The notes: a model not told the origin generated them from the sequence alone. Positions 44,490 to 53,091 are shown, numbered from the stretch's first letter. The stretch: 64,000 nucleotides of DNA from Phycisphaerales bacterium (GCA_020853815.1 JADYYE010000108.1:1-64000), one strand, 5' to 3'. A program made the numbers and translations.

Positions 44490-45452
44490 TCAGTCGCCGC
44501 TCCCTGAGCGGATGATTCGCCCACCGACGACCGCGGTGGCCTCGCGCTCCTTGAAGCCGATGACCTGGCTGTCTTCGACCGACCCGGAGAACGTGACGTA
44601 GCGCCGGCCTTTGACCTGCGCGGTCTGCTGCTGAGCGGCGGGCCAGAACGAATAGCCGTTTAGCCCGCGATGCATGTAATCGGGAGCATTGACGATGAGG
44701 GTGGACTGGAAGGGACGGATCGTCCCGCCGGTGCCACCGTTGTCGACCCAGTGCTCGGGCTCGACGAGTTCCTGGATGAGGGTGACAAGGTCGCCCGTCT
44801 TCTGGGTCCGATCGCCGAAGTTGGTGGCCTGGTTTTGCTGGTTGCCGCTCTGGAAGGGGCTCTGTCCGCTGCCGCCGCCCTGACCGCTGCTCTGCAAGGC
44901 CGCGGAGAGGTCGAACTGAGGTACGTTGCTGTATTGGGGGATGTCGACGATCAGGTCGGCGATGTCATAGATCTCAAGCCGCTTGTACGCGTTCAGGCGG
45001 ACCTTTGGCCCGACCTGGAAGCTCCCCGAGTCGGTGAGCTGCCAGGTATTCTCGCCCTGGGTCGTGCCGCCCTGGGCCTTTTCAAGCACCCGCTCCATGA
45101 GCTTCAGCGCGCTGGCGCCATTGCTCTTGAGGTTGATGATCGTTTCCTTGTCGAGGCCCGTGGTGTTCTGCTCGTCGGTCCAAAGAACCTCGATGTCCGC
45201 CCCCGTCACCTCGCCGAAGAACTTCATCACGTCCTCGAGGCGCTGTTCGCGGAACTCGACCTGCACCGGCTTCAACATCCGGGCCAGCGTCTCGCGGCGC
45301 GGGTCCACCGTGACGCGCACGGCCTGGGTGTTCGCGGCCGAATTCGTCGCGGTCGTCCCCGGCGAGCCCGAAACCTGCGCCCCCGCGCCCATGGTCATCG
45401 CGGCCCCGGCGATCAGCACCAATCCGCCCGTCAGTTTCGTCATCCGATTCAT
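44490..45452 (-). CDS. Exported protein with secretin-type STN-like domain
   Basis: A 320-residue exported protein with a signal peptide (ending TMGAGAQ, about residue 25). Residues ~58-135 (PVQVEFREQRLEDVMKFFGE, VTGADIEVLWTDEQ, then ALKLMERVLEKA) have the layout of the STN/short-domain found at the N-terminus of secretins and TonB-dependent proteins. EIYDIADLIVDIPQYSNVPQ is a block seen in planctomycete relatives. A Gln/Gly/Ser-rich linker and a second small domain (LIQELVEPEHWVDNGGTGGT, IRPFQSTLIVNAP) follow, but the secretin beta-barrel is missing. AAGGAG precedes the ATG at 45452. The role is unknown. Confidence 0.65.
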   Translation of the reverse strand: MNRMTKLTGGLVLIAGAAMTMGAGAQVSGSPGTTATNSAANTQAVRVTVDPRRETLARMLKPVQVEFREQRLEDVMKFFGEVTGADIEVLWTDEQNTTGLDKETIINLKSNGASALKLMERVLEKAQGGTTQGENTWQLTDSGSFQVGPKVRLNAYKRLEIYDIADLIVDIPQYSNVPQFDLSAALQSSGQGGGSGQSPFQSGNQQNQATNFGDRTQKTGDLVTLIQELVEPEHWVDNGGTGGTIRPFQSTLIVNAPDYMHRGLNGYSFWPAAQQQTAQVKGRRYVTFSGSVEDSQVIGFKEREATAVVGGRIIRSGSGD

Positions 45453-45952
45453 GCCCGACTCCTTCGATCGCTCGGCCCGCCGCTCAGCCCATCGCCCAGT
45501 ACAGGTCGACCCGCCAGAGAACCCGGCGGCCAACAGGTCAGATTCCCCGCCACGTGAAAAGTTCGCGCGGGAACACCCCTTTGCCTGACGCTGCAACCCT
45601 ATTCGACCAGAATCGTCATTGGATTTCAAGCAGATCGACCGCAAAAGGCCGGGAATTGTACGGATACACCGTCCGCCCCGTTCGCTCGCCATCGATCGAA
45701 AACTTGAATTATTTTTGCGCGGGGCTTTCGGGGGGGTCCCACCGAGCGCACGCGGGCCGATGGCCGATACATCGCCCGCCGAAGGGCTGTCGGCGGATTG
45801 CATCCGCCAGGAATGGCCCGCGTCTTGCGTGATCCAGACGAGCGGCAGGATGCCACGAACGGCCGAAGGGCCGGGCGCGATCGCTTTGTCCCAATCCGGG
45901 AGCGCGAACTCCCGTTTCGGGTGATTGAGAGTTCCAAGAGAAAGGATTTCTG
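45453..45952. other. 500-nt non-coding leader region
   Basis: This gap separates the divergent STN-like gene and the TPFN-repeat gene. No convincing gene is present. It holds a sigma54-like site (45,814-45,830), an AT-rich patch (GAATTATTTTTGCGCG, about 45,703) and a CGGGAG/CTCCCG hairpin near 45,897, all upstream of the repeat-protein start. Confidence 0.55.
45814..45830 (+). promoter_or_regulatory. Sigma54-like (-24/-12) promoter candidate
   Basis: TGGCCCGCGTCTTGCGT matches the -24/-12 consensus TGGCACG-N4-TTGCW at all but two positions. The GG and GC doublets are correctly spaced by 10 nt. It would give a leader of about 110 nt before the TPFN-repeat gene. Confidence 0.45.
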
Positions 45953-47272
45953 ATGACGACGACCAATCCCTCCTGCCCGACCACCAACAACGGCGTGCCC
46001 TTCGGCTCGCAGCCCGGCTTCGCCCACGGCTTTACTCCCACCGGAACGCCCGGCTATGTGCCGGGCCCGTACGGCACCACCCAGGGCTGCCCGGTCAATA
46101 CGACCCCCACGACGACCAACACCTGCGAGACGACCCCCGCGTCGTTCGTTCCGGGCTTCAACCCCAGCAGCTATCCGACCAATTTCTTCCCCGGCAATTT
46201 CTACCCCTCGAACTTCGTGAACACCTGGTCGTTCAACACGCCGTTCGGCTCCAACTGGAACACCCCGTTCAACTACGGCTGGAACACCCCGTTCAATACC
46301 ACCACTCCCTACGCCCAGACCACGCCGTTCAACTACGCCTGGAACACGCCGTTCTTCTCGCCTTTCACGAACCAGTTCCAGAACTTTGGCGGCTGGAACA
46401 GCACGCCCTTCAACGCCAACTGGAACACGCCGTTCAACAGCACCTGGAGCAACCCGCTCGGCCAGTTCGTCGGGCACACCTGCCCCGTCACCGGCGTGCC
46501 GTTCACGCCCGGCGCCTACGCCTCCTTGAATGGCTGGTACAACACCCCGTTCAACCAGACGACCCCGTTCGGCCAGACCACTCCGTTCAACCAGACCACC
46601 CCGTTCAATAGCACCTGGAACAACCCGTTCGCCCCGTACGCCGGGCACACCTGCCCGATCACCGGCGCGCACTACACCCCGACCCAGTTCTCGAACTCCT
46701 ACGCCACGCAGTTCGGCCAGAATTGGAACGCCCTGAATCAGACCCAGTTCTACGGGCATACCTGCCCCGTCACCGGCGTGCAGTACACCCCCAGCACGTT
46801 CTCGAGCTTCAGCGGCCAGCCCTTCGGCTTCGGCGCCTCGCCCGTGAATCCCTGGAACAACACCTTCAACACGCCTTTCAACTACGGCTTCAACACGCCC
46901 TTCAACTCCCAGTTTGCCTCGGCCAATTGCTGCACCCCGTGGTCGAACACCACCAACCAGAACTTCGTCGGCACCACCAATCCGTTCGCGTACGGGCCGT
47001 ACAACTCTTACACACCCTTCGGCTACGCCACCCCCTTCAACTCCAGCAACACCACCCCCTTCAGCGCCACGCAGTTCAACAGCAACTGGAGCAACCCGTT
47101 CTGGTTCCAGAACTCGTTCCAGACCACGCCCTTCAACTACGGCTACACCCCCTTCACCAGCCCCTTCAACACCAACACCCCCTTCGGCTATCCGACCAAC
47201 ACCTTCGCGGGTGTTGACCTCAAAGACAAGTACGCGCCGCGCGGGTTCGGCCTGAGCCGCGACGCCGCCTGA
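45953..47272 (+). CDS. Low-complexity TPFN-repeat protein with three GHTCPxTG motifs
   Basis: A 439-residue protein of no family known to me. It contains about 19 TPF motifs, mostly as NTPFN, TTPFN or NTPFG, mixed with NW, YG and FN residues. Three copies of GHTCPVTG or GHTCPITG followed by a TP-containing stretch lie at about residues 174, 231 and 268. Apart from one Glu and a few His it has essentially no charged residues until the last ~20 (VDLKDKYAPRGFGLSRDAA). There is no signal peptide or membrane helix. It is Asn/Thr/Phe/Pro-rich, like phase-separating or amyloid-forming proteins. AAGGA precedes the ATG, and a strong terminator follows. Codon use matches the neighbours. Confidence 0.8.
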   Translation: MTTTNPSCPTTNNGVPFGSQPGFAHGFTPTGTPGYVPGPYGTTQGCPVNTTPTTTNTCETTPASFVPGFNPSSYPTNFFPGNFYPSNFVNTWSFNTPFGSNWNTPFNYGWNTPFNTTTPYAQTTPFNYAWNTPFFSPFTNQFQNFGGWNSTPFNANWNTPFNSTWSNPLGQFVGHTCPVTGVPFTPGAYASLNGWYNTPFNQTTPFGQTTPFNQTTPFNSTWNNPFAPYAGHTCPITGAHYTPTQFSNSYATQFGQNWNALNQTQFYGHTCPVTGVQYTPSTFSSFSGQPFGFGASPVNPWNNTFNTPFNYGFNTPFNSQFASANCCTPWSNTTNQNFVGTTNPFAYGPYNSYTPFGYATPFNSSNTTPFSATQFNSNWSNPFWFQNSFQTTPFNYGYTPFTSPFNTNTPFGYPTNTFAGVDLKDKYAPRGFGLSRDAA

Positions 47273-47300
47273 TCGTCATCGTGCCTTTCTCATTCTCACG

Positions 47301-47334
47301 ACGCGGCTCCGAAAGGGCCGCGTTGTGTTTTTTT
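47301..47334 (+). terminator. Rho-independent terminator after the TPFN-repeat gene
   Basis: A 7-bp stem (ACGCGGC with GCCGCGT, loop TCCGAAAGG) is followed by TGTGTTTTTTTGG. It is a clear intrinsic terminator 29 nt past the stop codon. Confidence 0.9.
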
Positions 47335-47406
47335 GGCTGCCCCGCGCCCGGCCCGCGCTGATGTCCGGGCCATCGCCGATCGCGTGATGCGCCAAGAATC
47401 CCCCCT

Positions 47407-50400
47407 GTGCCCGGCGAATGGATCCTCACCCCTGCGTTGTTGCTCGAAGCGATGGTCGCCGATCGTCGCCGCCTGGCCTCGCGCTGGGGACAGCTCCAGA
47501 AGCACTGGCAGTCGGGGCGTGCGCCAGATCCCCGCGCGATCGATCAGGTCCGCGACGAGTGGGAGCGATCGGCGGCCGCGGCCCGCCTGCGCGAGCAGAA
47601 CCGCCCCAAGCCCGACTTCTCCACCAGACGCCTCCCCATCCTCGACCACCGCGACACCATCGCCAAGGCGATCCGCGAGAACCAGGTCTGCGTCGTCTGC
47701 GGCGAGACCGGCTCGGGCAAGACCACCCAGCTCCCGCAGATCTGCCTGGAGCTCGGCCTGGGCACGCGCGGCATCATCGGGCACACCCAGCCCCGCCGCA
47801 TCGCCGCCCGCACCCTGGCGGCCCGCATCGCCGAGGAGCTCGACGTCCCGCGCGACTCGCGCGCCGTCGGCTACAAGGTCCGCTTCGGCGATCAGACCGA
47901 TCGCTCGACCTATCTCAAGGTGATGACCGACGGCATCCTGCTCGCCGAGACCCAGGGCGACCGCCTGCTCGAGCAGTACGACACGATCATCATCGACGAG
48001 GCGCACGAGCGCAGCCTCAACATCGACTTCATGCTCGGCTACCTGCGCCAGCTCCTCCCCAAGCGCCCGGACCTCAAAGTCATCATCACCTCCGCGACGA
48101 TCGACCCCGAGCGATTCAGCCGCCACTTCGGCGGGGCGCCCATCATCAGCGTCTCCGGGCGCACGTACCCCGTCGAGATCGTCTATCACCCGCTCGATGA
48201 GACCGCCGAAGGCGAGGTCGCCGACGCGCGCGACCAGGAACGCGGTATTGTTGATGCGATCGACGAACTCACGCTGGGCGACGGTGGGCGCGGCGACGTG
48301 CTCGTCTTCCTCTCCGGCGAGCGCGAGATCCGCGAGGCCGCCGAGGCGCTCCGCAAGCACCACCCGCCCGGCACGGAGATCCTCCCGCTCTATGCGCGAT
48401 TGAGCCCCGCGGAGCAGCAGCGCATTTTCCAGGCCCACGCCACGCGGCGCATCGTGCTGGCGACCAACGTCGCGGAGACCTCGCTCACCGTGCCCGGCAT
48501 CCGCTACGTGGTGGACACGGGCTACGCGCGCCTCAGCCGCTATTCGCCTCGTCAGAAGATCCAGCGCCTGCCGATCGAGGCCATCTCGCAGGCCTCGGCC
48601 AATCAGCGGGCGGGTCGGTGCGGCCGCGTCGAGGCGGGCGTGTGCGTGCGTCTCTACGCCGAGCAGGACTATAAGAACCGGGCGACGTTCACCGAGCCCG
48701 AAATCCTGCGCACCAACCTCGCCAGCGTCATCCTGCAGATGAAGGCGCTGCGCCTTGGCGCCGTCGAAGAGTTCCCGTTCGTCGAATCGCCCGATTCGCG
48801 CCTCATCAAGGACGGCTACGAGACGCTGCACGAACTGGGCGCGATCGACGAGCGCGGCGAGCTCACGCCCACCGGGCACTCGCTCGCCAGACTCCCCGTC
48901 GATCCGCGCATCGGACGCATGCTCCTGGCCAGCGACGCGGAAGGGTGCCTCACCGAGATGCTCATCCTCGCCGCCGCGCTGTCGGTGCAGGACCCGCGCG
49001 ATCGCCCCAGCGAGAAGCAGGACCAGGCGGACCTCACGCACAAGCGATTCGCCGACGAACGCTCCGACTTCCTCGCCTATCTCAACCTCTGGCGATATAT
49101 CCGCGAGCAGGAACGCCACCTCTCCGGCAGCAAGATGCGCCAGTTCTGCCGCGACAACTTCCTCTCGTTCATGCGCGTGCGCGAGTGGGAGGAAGTCCAC
49201 TCGCAGCTGCGCGAGCTTTCCGGCGAGATCGGCCTGCGCGCCCAGGCCAAGCCCGCGTCCTACGAGCAGATCCACCGCGCCCTCCTCACCGGCCTGCTCT
49301 CCAACGTCGGGAGCAAGACCGACACCAACGAGTACCAGGGCGCGCGCAACAGCAAGTTCCTCGTCTGGCCCGGCTCCACGCTCTTCAAGAAGAGCCCCAA
49401 GTGGATCGCGGCCGCGGAGATCGTGCAGACCTCCAAGCTCTACGCACGCTGCTGCTGCCGCATCAGCCCAGAGTGGATCGAAGAGCTGGGCGGGCACGTG
49501 CTGCGCCGCTCGCACTCGGATGTCCACTGGCTCCGCGAGGAGGGCCAGGTCTGCGCGTTCGAGCGCGTCACGCTCTACGGCCTGGTGCTCGTGCCCCGCC
49601 GGCGCGTGCAGTACGGCCCGATCGATCCCGCCGACGCGCGCGACGTCTTCATCCAGCACGCCATGGTGCAGGACGAGTGGGATTGCGAGGCGCCCTTCGC
49701 CCAGCACAACCGCGCCCTGGTCGCGCAGGTCCGCGAGATGGAGGCCAAGATCCGCGTGCGCGACATCCTCGCGGAGCAGAAGGCGATCTACGAGTTCTAC
49801 GACAAGCGCCTGCCCGCCGGCGTGTACTCCGTGCCGACCTTCGAGCGCTGGCGCCGCGACGCGGAGCGCACCAACCCTCGCTCGCTCTACATGACCGCGG
49901 GCGACGTCATGCGCCGCGATCCCTACGAGATCACGCCCGAGCGATTCCCCGACCGCGTCCACGCCGCCGGAACCTCGCTCAACATCAGCTACAAGCTCGA
50001 GCCCGGCGCGGAGGACGATGGCCTGTCGATGGACGTGCCCATCGAGAACCTGCCGCAGTTGAGCGCCGAACGCTGCGAATGGCTCGTGCCCGGCATGCTC
50101 CGCGAGAAGATCGCGGCCCTCATCAAGAGCCTTCCCAAGCCGCTCCGCGTGCAGATCGAAGCCGCCCCCGTCGCGGAATCCCTGGCGGCCGCGCTGAAGT
50201 TCGGCGAAGGCCCGCTCGCCGACGCTCTCTCGCGCGAGCTGTCGAAACAGCGCGGCATCGACATCCCCGCCAGCGCGTGGCAGTTCAAGGGCATCCCCGA
50301 TCACCTGCGCATGCTGATCCGCGTCATCGACGACCGCGGCCAGATTGCTGCCGCGGGGCGCGACATCGCGGAATTGCAGGCGCGATTCGCGCAGCGGGCC

Positions 50401-51636
50401 AAGCGTCAGCTCGAAACGCTCGCCCGGCGTTCCTTCGGACGCGAGGGGCTCACGGCCTGGGAATTCGACGCGCTCCCCGACACGTTCCAGACCACCCGCA
50501 ACGGCGTGACCATCGTCGGCTGCCCCGCGCTGGTCGATCGCACCGACTCCATCGCGCTCACGCTCGTCGACACGCCCGCGCACGCGAGGTTTGCGACCTA
50601 TCGCGGGCTGCGCAGGCTCTTTGCGCTCCAGGCCGCCAACGAGATCGAGGCGCACCTTTACGCCCAGAAGAACCGCGACCGACTCGCGATCCTCTATGGC
50701 CCGCTCGGCACGCCGTCGCAGTTGCAGTCCGACCTTGCGTGCCTGATCGCCGAGCGTGCGTTCCTCTCTGGGCCGGGCGGGCACGACGCGATCGTGCAGC
50801 AGGTCCGCACGCGCGACGCGTTCGAAGAGCGTCTCGCCGATCGCTGGGGCAAGGTCGGGCTCGTCACGCGCGAGACCTGCGAGTTCGTCCACACGCTCCT
50901 TTCTCTCCGACAGGCGGTGGCGCTCCGCCTGGAAAGGCAGATCCCCGACACGTGGGGAGAGAACGCCAAGGACATCAAGGACCAGCTCGCTCGCCTCGCG
51001 TTCCCCGGGTTCCTGGGGCGGGTGACCGACGATCGCCTGCGCGAGATGCCGCGGTACTTCGACGCGATGGCCCTCCGCCTGCGCAAGCTGGAGAACGGCA
51101 ACGCCGGGCGCGACCTGCGCGAGCTCAACGCCCTGCGCCCCTTGTGGAACCGCTACTTCAACGCGCTGGCGAGCATCGAGGCGGGCACAAGCGGCGGCGC
51201 CGGCGCGGCCGGTCATGCCAGCACGTTCTGGCCCGACCCACGCATCGATCCCGCCGAGGTCGAGCAGCACCGCTGGCTCCTGGAGGAGCTTCGCGTGTCC
51301 ATGTTCGCCGAGCGACTGGGCACGCGCGAGCCCGTGAGCGCCAAGCGAATCAACGAGCATTGGGAATCGATCAAGCCCGCGCCGGGAGCCGAGCAGGGCG
51401 CGCACGCTTCCAAGCACTCCAAGCACGACAAGGGAAAGCCCGACGCCGTGCATCACTCGCGCCCCGACTCAAACAAGCACGACGCGAAATCGAGCGATCC
51501 AACGAACGCCGGCAAGCCCGCGAGCGACGCCGTCCCGCCGCGCTCGACGCCGATCGATCCGAAGTCAATCAAAAGCGCGCTCACGCTCGGTCAGTCGTCG
51601 ATCCAGGTCCCCGGCAAGCCGAAGACCAGCAAGTAG
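47407..51636 (+). CDS. hrpA: ATP-dependent RNA helicase HrpA
   Basis: A 1409-residue DEAH-box helicase of the HrpA type. Walker A (GETGSGKTT) begins at residue 99 and DEAH at residue 197. SATI, FLSGEREI and QRAGRCGR complete the helicase motifs. The helicase-associated and OB-fold regions follow, and then the long HrpA-specific C-terminal part (about residues 600-1290, with ITPERFPDRV and LPQLSAERCEWLVPGMLREK). Translation starts at GTG, since no ATG suits. The last ~75 residues are a Lys/His/Ser/Pro-rich tail (SKHSKHDKGKPDAVHHSRPD) not usual for the family. In E. coli HrpA resolves stalled or collided ribosomes. Confidence 0.93.
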   Translation: MPGEWILTPALLLEAMVADRRRLASRWGQLQKHWQSGRAPDPRAIDQVRDEWERSAAAARLREQNRPKPDFSTRRLPILDHRDTIAKAIRENQVCVVCGETGSGKTTQLPQICLELGLGTRGIIGHTQPRRIAARTLAARIAEELDVPRDSRAVGYKVRFGDQTDRSTYLKVMTDGILLAETQGDRLLEQYDTIIIDEAHERSLNIDFMLGYLRQLLPKRPDLKVIITSATIDPERFSRHFGGAPIISVSGRTYPVEIVYHPLDETAEGEVADARDQERGIVDAIDELTLGDGGRGDVLVFLSGEREIREAAEALRKHHPPGTEILPLYARLSPAEQQRIFQAHATRRIVLATNVAETSLTVPGIRYVVDTGYARLSRYSPRQKIQRLPIEAISQASANQRAGRCGRVEAGVCVRLYAEQDYKNRATFTEPEILRTNLASVILQMKALRLGAVEEFPFVESPDSRLIKDGYETLHELGAIDERGELTPTGHSLARLPVDPRIGRMLLASDAEGCLTEMLILAAALSVQDPRDRPSEKQDQADLTHKRFADERSDFLAYLNLWRYIREQERHLSGSKMRQFCRDNFLSFMRVREWEEVHSQLRELSGEIGLRAQAKPASYEQIHRALLTGLLSNVGSKTDTNEYQGARNSKFLVWPGSTLFKKSPKWIAAAEIVQTSKLYARCCCRISPEWIEELGGHVLRRSHSDVHWLREEGQVCAFERVTLYGLVLVPRRRVQYGPIDPADARDVFIQHAMVQDEWDCEAPFAQHNRALVAQVREMEAKIRVRDILAEQKAIYEFYDKRLPAGVYSVPTFERWRRDAERTNPRSLYMTAGDVMRRDPYEITPERFPDRVHAAGTSLNISYKLEPGAEDDGLSMDVPIENLPQLSAERCEWLVPGMLREKIAALIKSLPKPLRVQIEAAPVAESLAAALKFGEGPLADALSRELSKQRGIDIPASAWQFKGIPDHLRMLIRVIDDRGQIAAAGRDIAELQARFAQRAKRQLETLARRSFGREGLTAWEFDALPDTFQTTRNGVTIVGCPALVDRTDSIALTLVDTPAHARFATYRGLRRLFALQAANEIEAHLYAQKNRDRLAILYGPLGTPSQLQSDLACLIAERAFLSGPGGHDAIVQQVRTRDAFEERLADRWGKVGLVTRETCEFVHTLLSLRQAVALRLERQIPDTWGENAKDIKDQLARLAFPGFLGRVTDDRLREMPRYFDAMALRLRKLENGNAGRDLRELNALRPLWNRYFNALASIEAGTSGGAGAAGHASTFWPDPRIDPAEVEQHRWLLEELRVSMFAERLGTREPVSAKRINEHWESIKPAPGAEQGAHASKHSKHDKGKPDAVHHSRPDSNKHDAKSSDPTNAGKPASDAVPPRSTPIDPKSIKSALTLGQSSIQVPGKPKTSK

Positions 51637-51644
51637 CGAGGGCG

Positions 51645-51700
51645 CGAAACAGCGAAACAGCGAGACAGCGAAACAGCGAAACAGCGAGACAGCGAAACAG
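51645..51700. repeat. CGARACAG octamer array (family A), seven copies
   Basis: Seven contiguous octamers, five CGAAACAG and two CGAGACAG, start 9 nt after the hrpA stop and end in GGGG, as the copy at 28,597-28,660 does. Confidence 0.95.
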
Positions 51701-51801
51701 GGGAAGACGATCTCCCGCGAGTTCAGTATGCGGTGAGATCGATGCGTGTTGGCGCTGCTCGCCCGATGTGTTTTCCGAGCGTCGATCCATCGGACCATCC
51801 C

Positions 51802-51849
51802 GACCACTTGACCACCTGACCACCTGACCACCTGACCACTTCGCCACTT
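51802..51849. repeat. GACCACYT octamer array (family B), six copies
   Basis: Units in order: GACCACTT, GACCACCT three times, GACCACTT, CGCCACTT. The array is the longer relative of 31,334-31,365 and stands 16 nt outside the tRNA fragment, on the chromosome side. Confidence 0.95.
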
Positions 51850-51864
51850 CTGTCTTCCAGCGCA

Positions 51865-51909
51865 TGGAGCCACCTCAGGGATTTGAACCCTGGACCTATG
51901 CTTTACGAA
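51865..51909 (-). other. tRNA-Thr(CGT) 3' half: attachment-site remnant of an integrated element
   Basis: Read on the - strand this is the 3' half of a tRNA, from anticodon loop to CCA: TTCGTAA (anticodon CGT), AGCAT, variable loop AGGTC, T-arm CAGGG-TTCAAAT-CCCTG, acceptor AGGTGGC, T, CCA. The 5' half is missing, because the bases that follow (GGACC and onward) cannot pair with AGCAT. Such a truncated tRNA is the usual scar left at one end of an element that integrates into a tRNA gene. The intact tRNA should be at the far end, beyond position 64,000. Confidence 0.8.
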
Positions 51910-52122
51910 GGTCCAGACGGACACAATCCAAGTGCAGACAGTGCAAGCAGTTGCGACCCAGCGTGCAAGTCTGCGCTCCAAAAAACGACGGGTCGAGATT
52001 CGGAAATCGCTTCCCTAATCGCCGCGATCCCGAATCTCTCAGACGCCGCAATCAGCGCGATCGCCGGTATCGTCGCCATGGATCAAGCAGGACGCGCCCA
52101 GCGCACGGAGGCCAAGCCTTGA
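51883..52122 (+). CDS. Possible small ORF at the element end
   Basis: A 79-codon frame whose TGA overlaps the TTG start of the next gene (CTTGA), a coupling-like arrangement. Its C-terminal half (SEIASLIAAIPNLSDAAISA) looks helical and protein-like. However, both possible starts lie inside the tRNA remnant, so its first residues are simply translated antisense tRNA. It may be a chance frame. Confidence 0.3.
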   Translation: MNPGPMLYEGPDGHNPSADSASSCDPACKSALQKTTGRDSEIASLIAAIPNLSDAAISAIAGIVAMDQAGRAQRTEAKP

Positions 52123-52442
52123 CCAGGAAGAAGCCCGCGTCGACACCGCCAACCCCCGACCCGAACGCCGCGAACAGCGTCGCCCAGATCAACAACATCA
52201 CCATTTTCACCCACGAGAACACCGTGTGGTTGTCGACTGACCCGCCCCGACCGGCGCCGGAAGTCATGAGCACCGCGGAGGCGATGATCTATCTCCGCAT
52301 CCCTATCTCGAAACGCGGAGTTCGCACGCTCAGGTACTACCAGAGCAAAGGAAAGCTCAAAGGATTCCGCGCCGGCAAAGAGATCGTGTTTCGACTGGAA
52401 GAGCTTCGCCGCTTCGTGCGCGAACAGGAGCAGCACGAATGA
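52119..52442 (+). CDS. Small helix-turn-helix protein (excisionase/MerR-like DNA-binding)
   Basis: A 107-residue protein. The last ~55 residues (MSTAEAMIYLRIPISKRGVR, TLRYYQSKGKLKGFRAGKEI, VFRLEELRRFVREQEQ) follow the winged-helix HTH_17/excisionase pattern: helix-turn-helix, a short wing, then a closing helix. Such proteins steer excision or regulate element genes. The TTG at 52,119 has GGAGG upstream at 6-nt distance. An internal ATG at 52,266 is an alternative giving only the HTH part. The longer frame that begins at 51,864 is antisense tRNA. A GGTTCA-ACG-TGAACC palindrome follows the gene. Confidence 0.6.
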   Translation: MTRKKPASTPPTPDPNAANSVAQINNITIFTHENTVWLSTDPPRPAPEVMSTAEAMIYLRIPISKRGVRTLRYYQSKGKLKGFRAGKEIVFRLEELRRFVREQEQHE

Positions 52443-52448
52443 CAATCC

Positions 52449-52467
52449 CCGGTTCAACGTGAACCGG
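52449..52467. promoter_or_regulatory. Perfect 8-bp palindrome after the HTH gene
   Basis: CCGGTTCA-ACG-TGAACCGG is a perfect inverted repeat followed by AAAACG. It could be an operator for the HTH protein or a weak terminator. It lies 75 nt before the next start codon. Confidence 0.4.
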
Positions 52468-52541
52468 AAAACGTCGGGGCCGCCGTCGGATATCAGCCGA
52501 CGACGACCCCTCACCCTGCAGCGCTCATGAAAGGAGCACTC

Positions 52542-52880
52542 ATGGCTATCACTGATGGTACGAAGGCCGTCACCAAGATCGAAGAAAAGCCGGAAAGCAG
52601 GTGGCCGATCCTGCCGTCCGGTGGGAAGACGAAGCGTCGGTATCGCCGGGAAAACGCAGCTACAGCAGCCCGCATCCTGGCGAGAATCCGCGAGGCCGCC
52701 GCCGACATCGCCGAGCTCTACCCCGCCTATCGCAAGCGAGAAGAACAGGCATCAGTCGACGAACTCACCAAGCTGCTCGAAAGCGCCGAGCAGTCAGCCG
52801 TCGCGCTGCTGGCGTTCATCGGCGATGATCTCGCATTGGACGCCCGCACCGCCGAGGAACCCGAGCAGGCCGCCGCCTGA
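52542..52880 (+). CDS. Small hypothetical protein of the element
   Basis: A 112-residue soluble protein. A basic N-terminal third (WPILPSGGKTKRRYRRENAA) leads to two helices (ATAARILARIREAAADIAEL and SVDELTKLLESAEQSAVALL). The ATG at 52,542 has AAGGAGC 7 nt upstream and is preferred to 52,527. It resembles no family that I know. Its position between regulatory genes at the element end suggests an element-specific accessory role. Confidence 0.55.
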   Translation: MAITDGTKAVTKIEEKPESRWPILPSGGKTKRRYRRENAATAARILARIREAAADIAELYPAYRKREEQASVDELTKLLESAEQSAVALLAFIGDDLALDARTAEEPEQAAA

Positions 52881-53091
52881 CTCGCGATGGCACGCGAGCC
52901 CAGGCTCCACAGGACAACGCCACGCCCGCCCCGGTTGACGCCGCGGCGGGAACTTCCCACGAAGCGGCCATCCCTGCCCGGACCATCCCCGGCCGGGTAT
53001 GATGTGAAGACCCCGGAAGGAATTCGGGGTCGATTCGGGCCACGGACGCGAACTCCGGAACGGCATCGGCCGATGAGGCGTAGGGTCACTC
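52881..53091. promoter_or_regulatory. Promoter region of the toxin-antitoxin pair
   Basis: No gene is seen in these 211 nt. TATGAT (52,998-53,003) looks like a -10 box. A GACCCCG ... CGGGGTC inverted repeat (53,009-53,031) follows at once, where a transcript would start. An operator at this place suits self-repression by the antitoxin, but no clear -35 box is visible. Confidence 0.4.

Noticed and set aside
51864-52118. N-terminal part of a long frame beginning MEPPQGFEPWTYALR
   Set aside because: These residues are the antisense translation of the tRNA-Thr 3' half. The real gene most likely starts at TTG 52,119.
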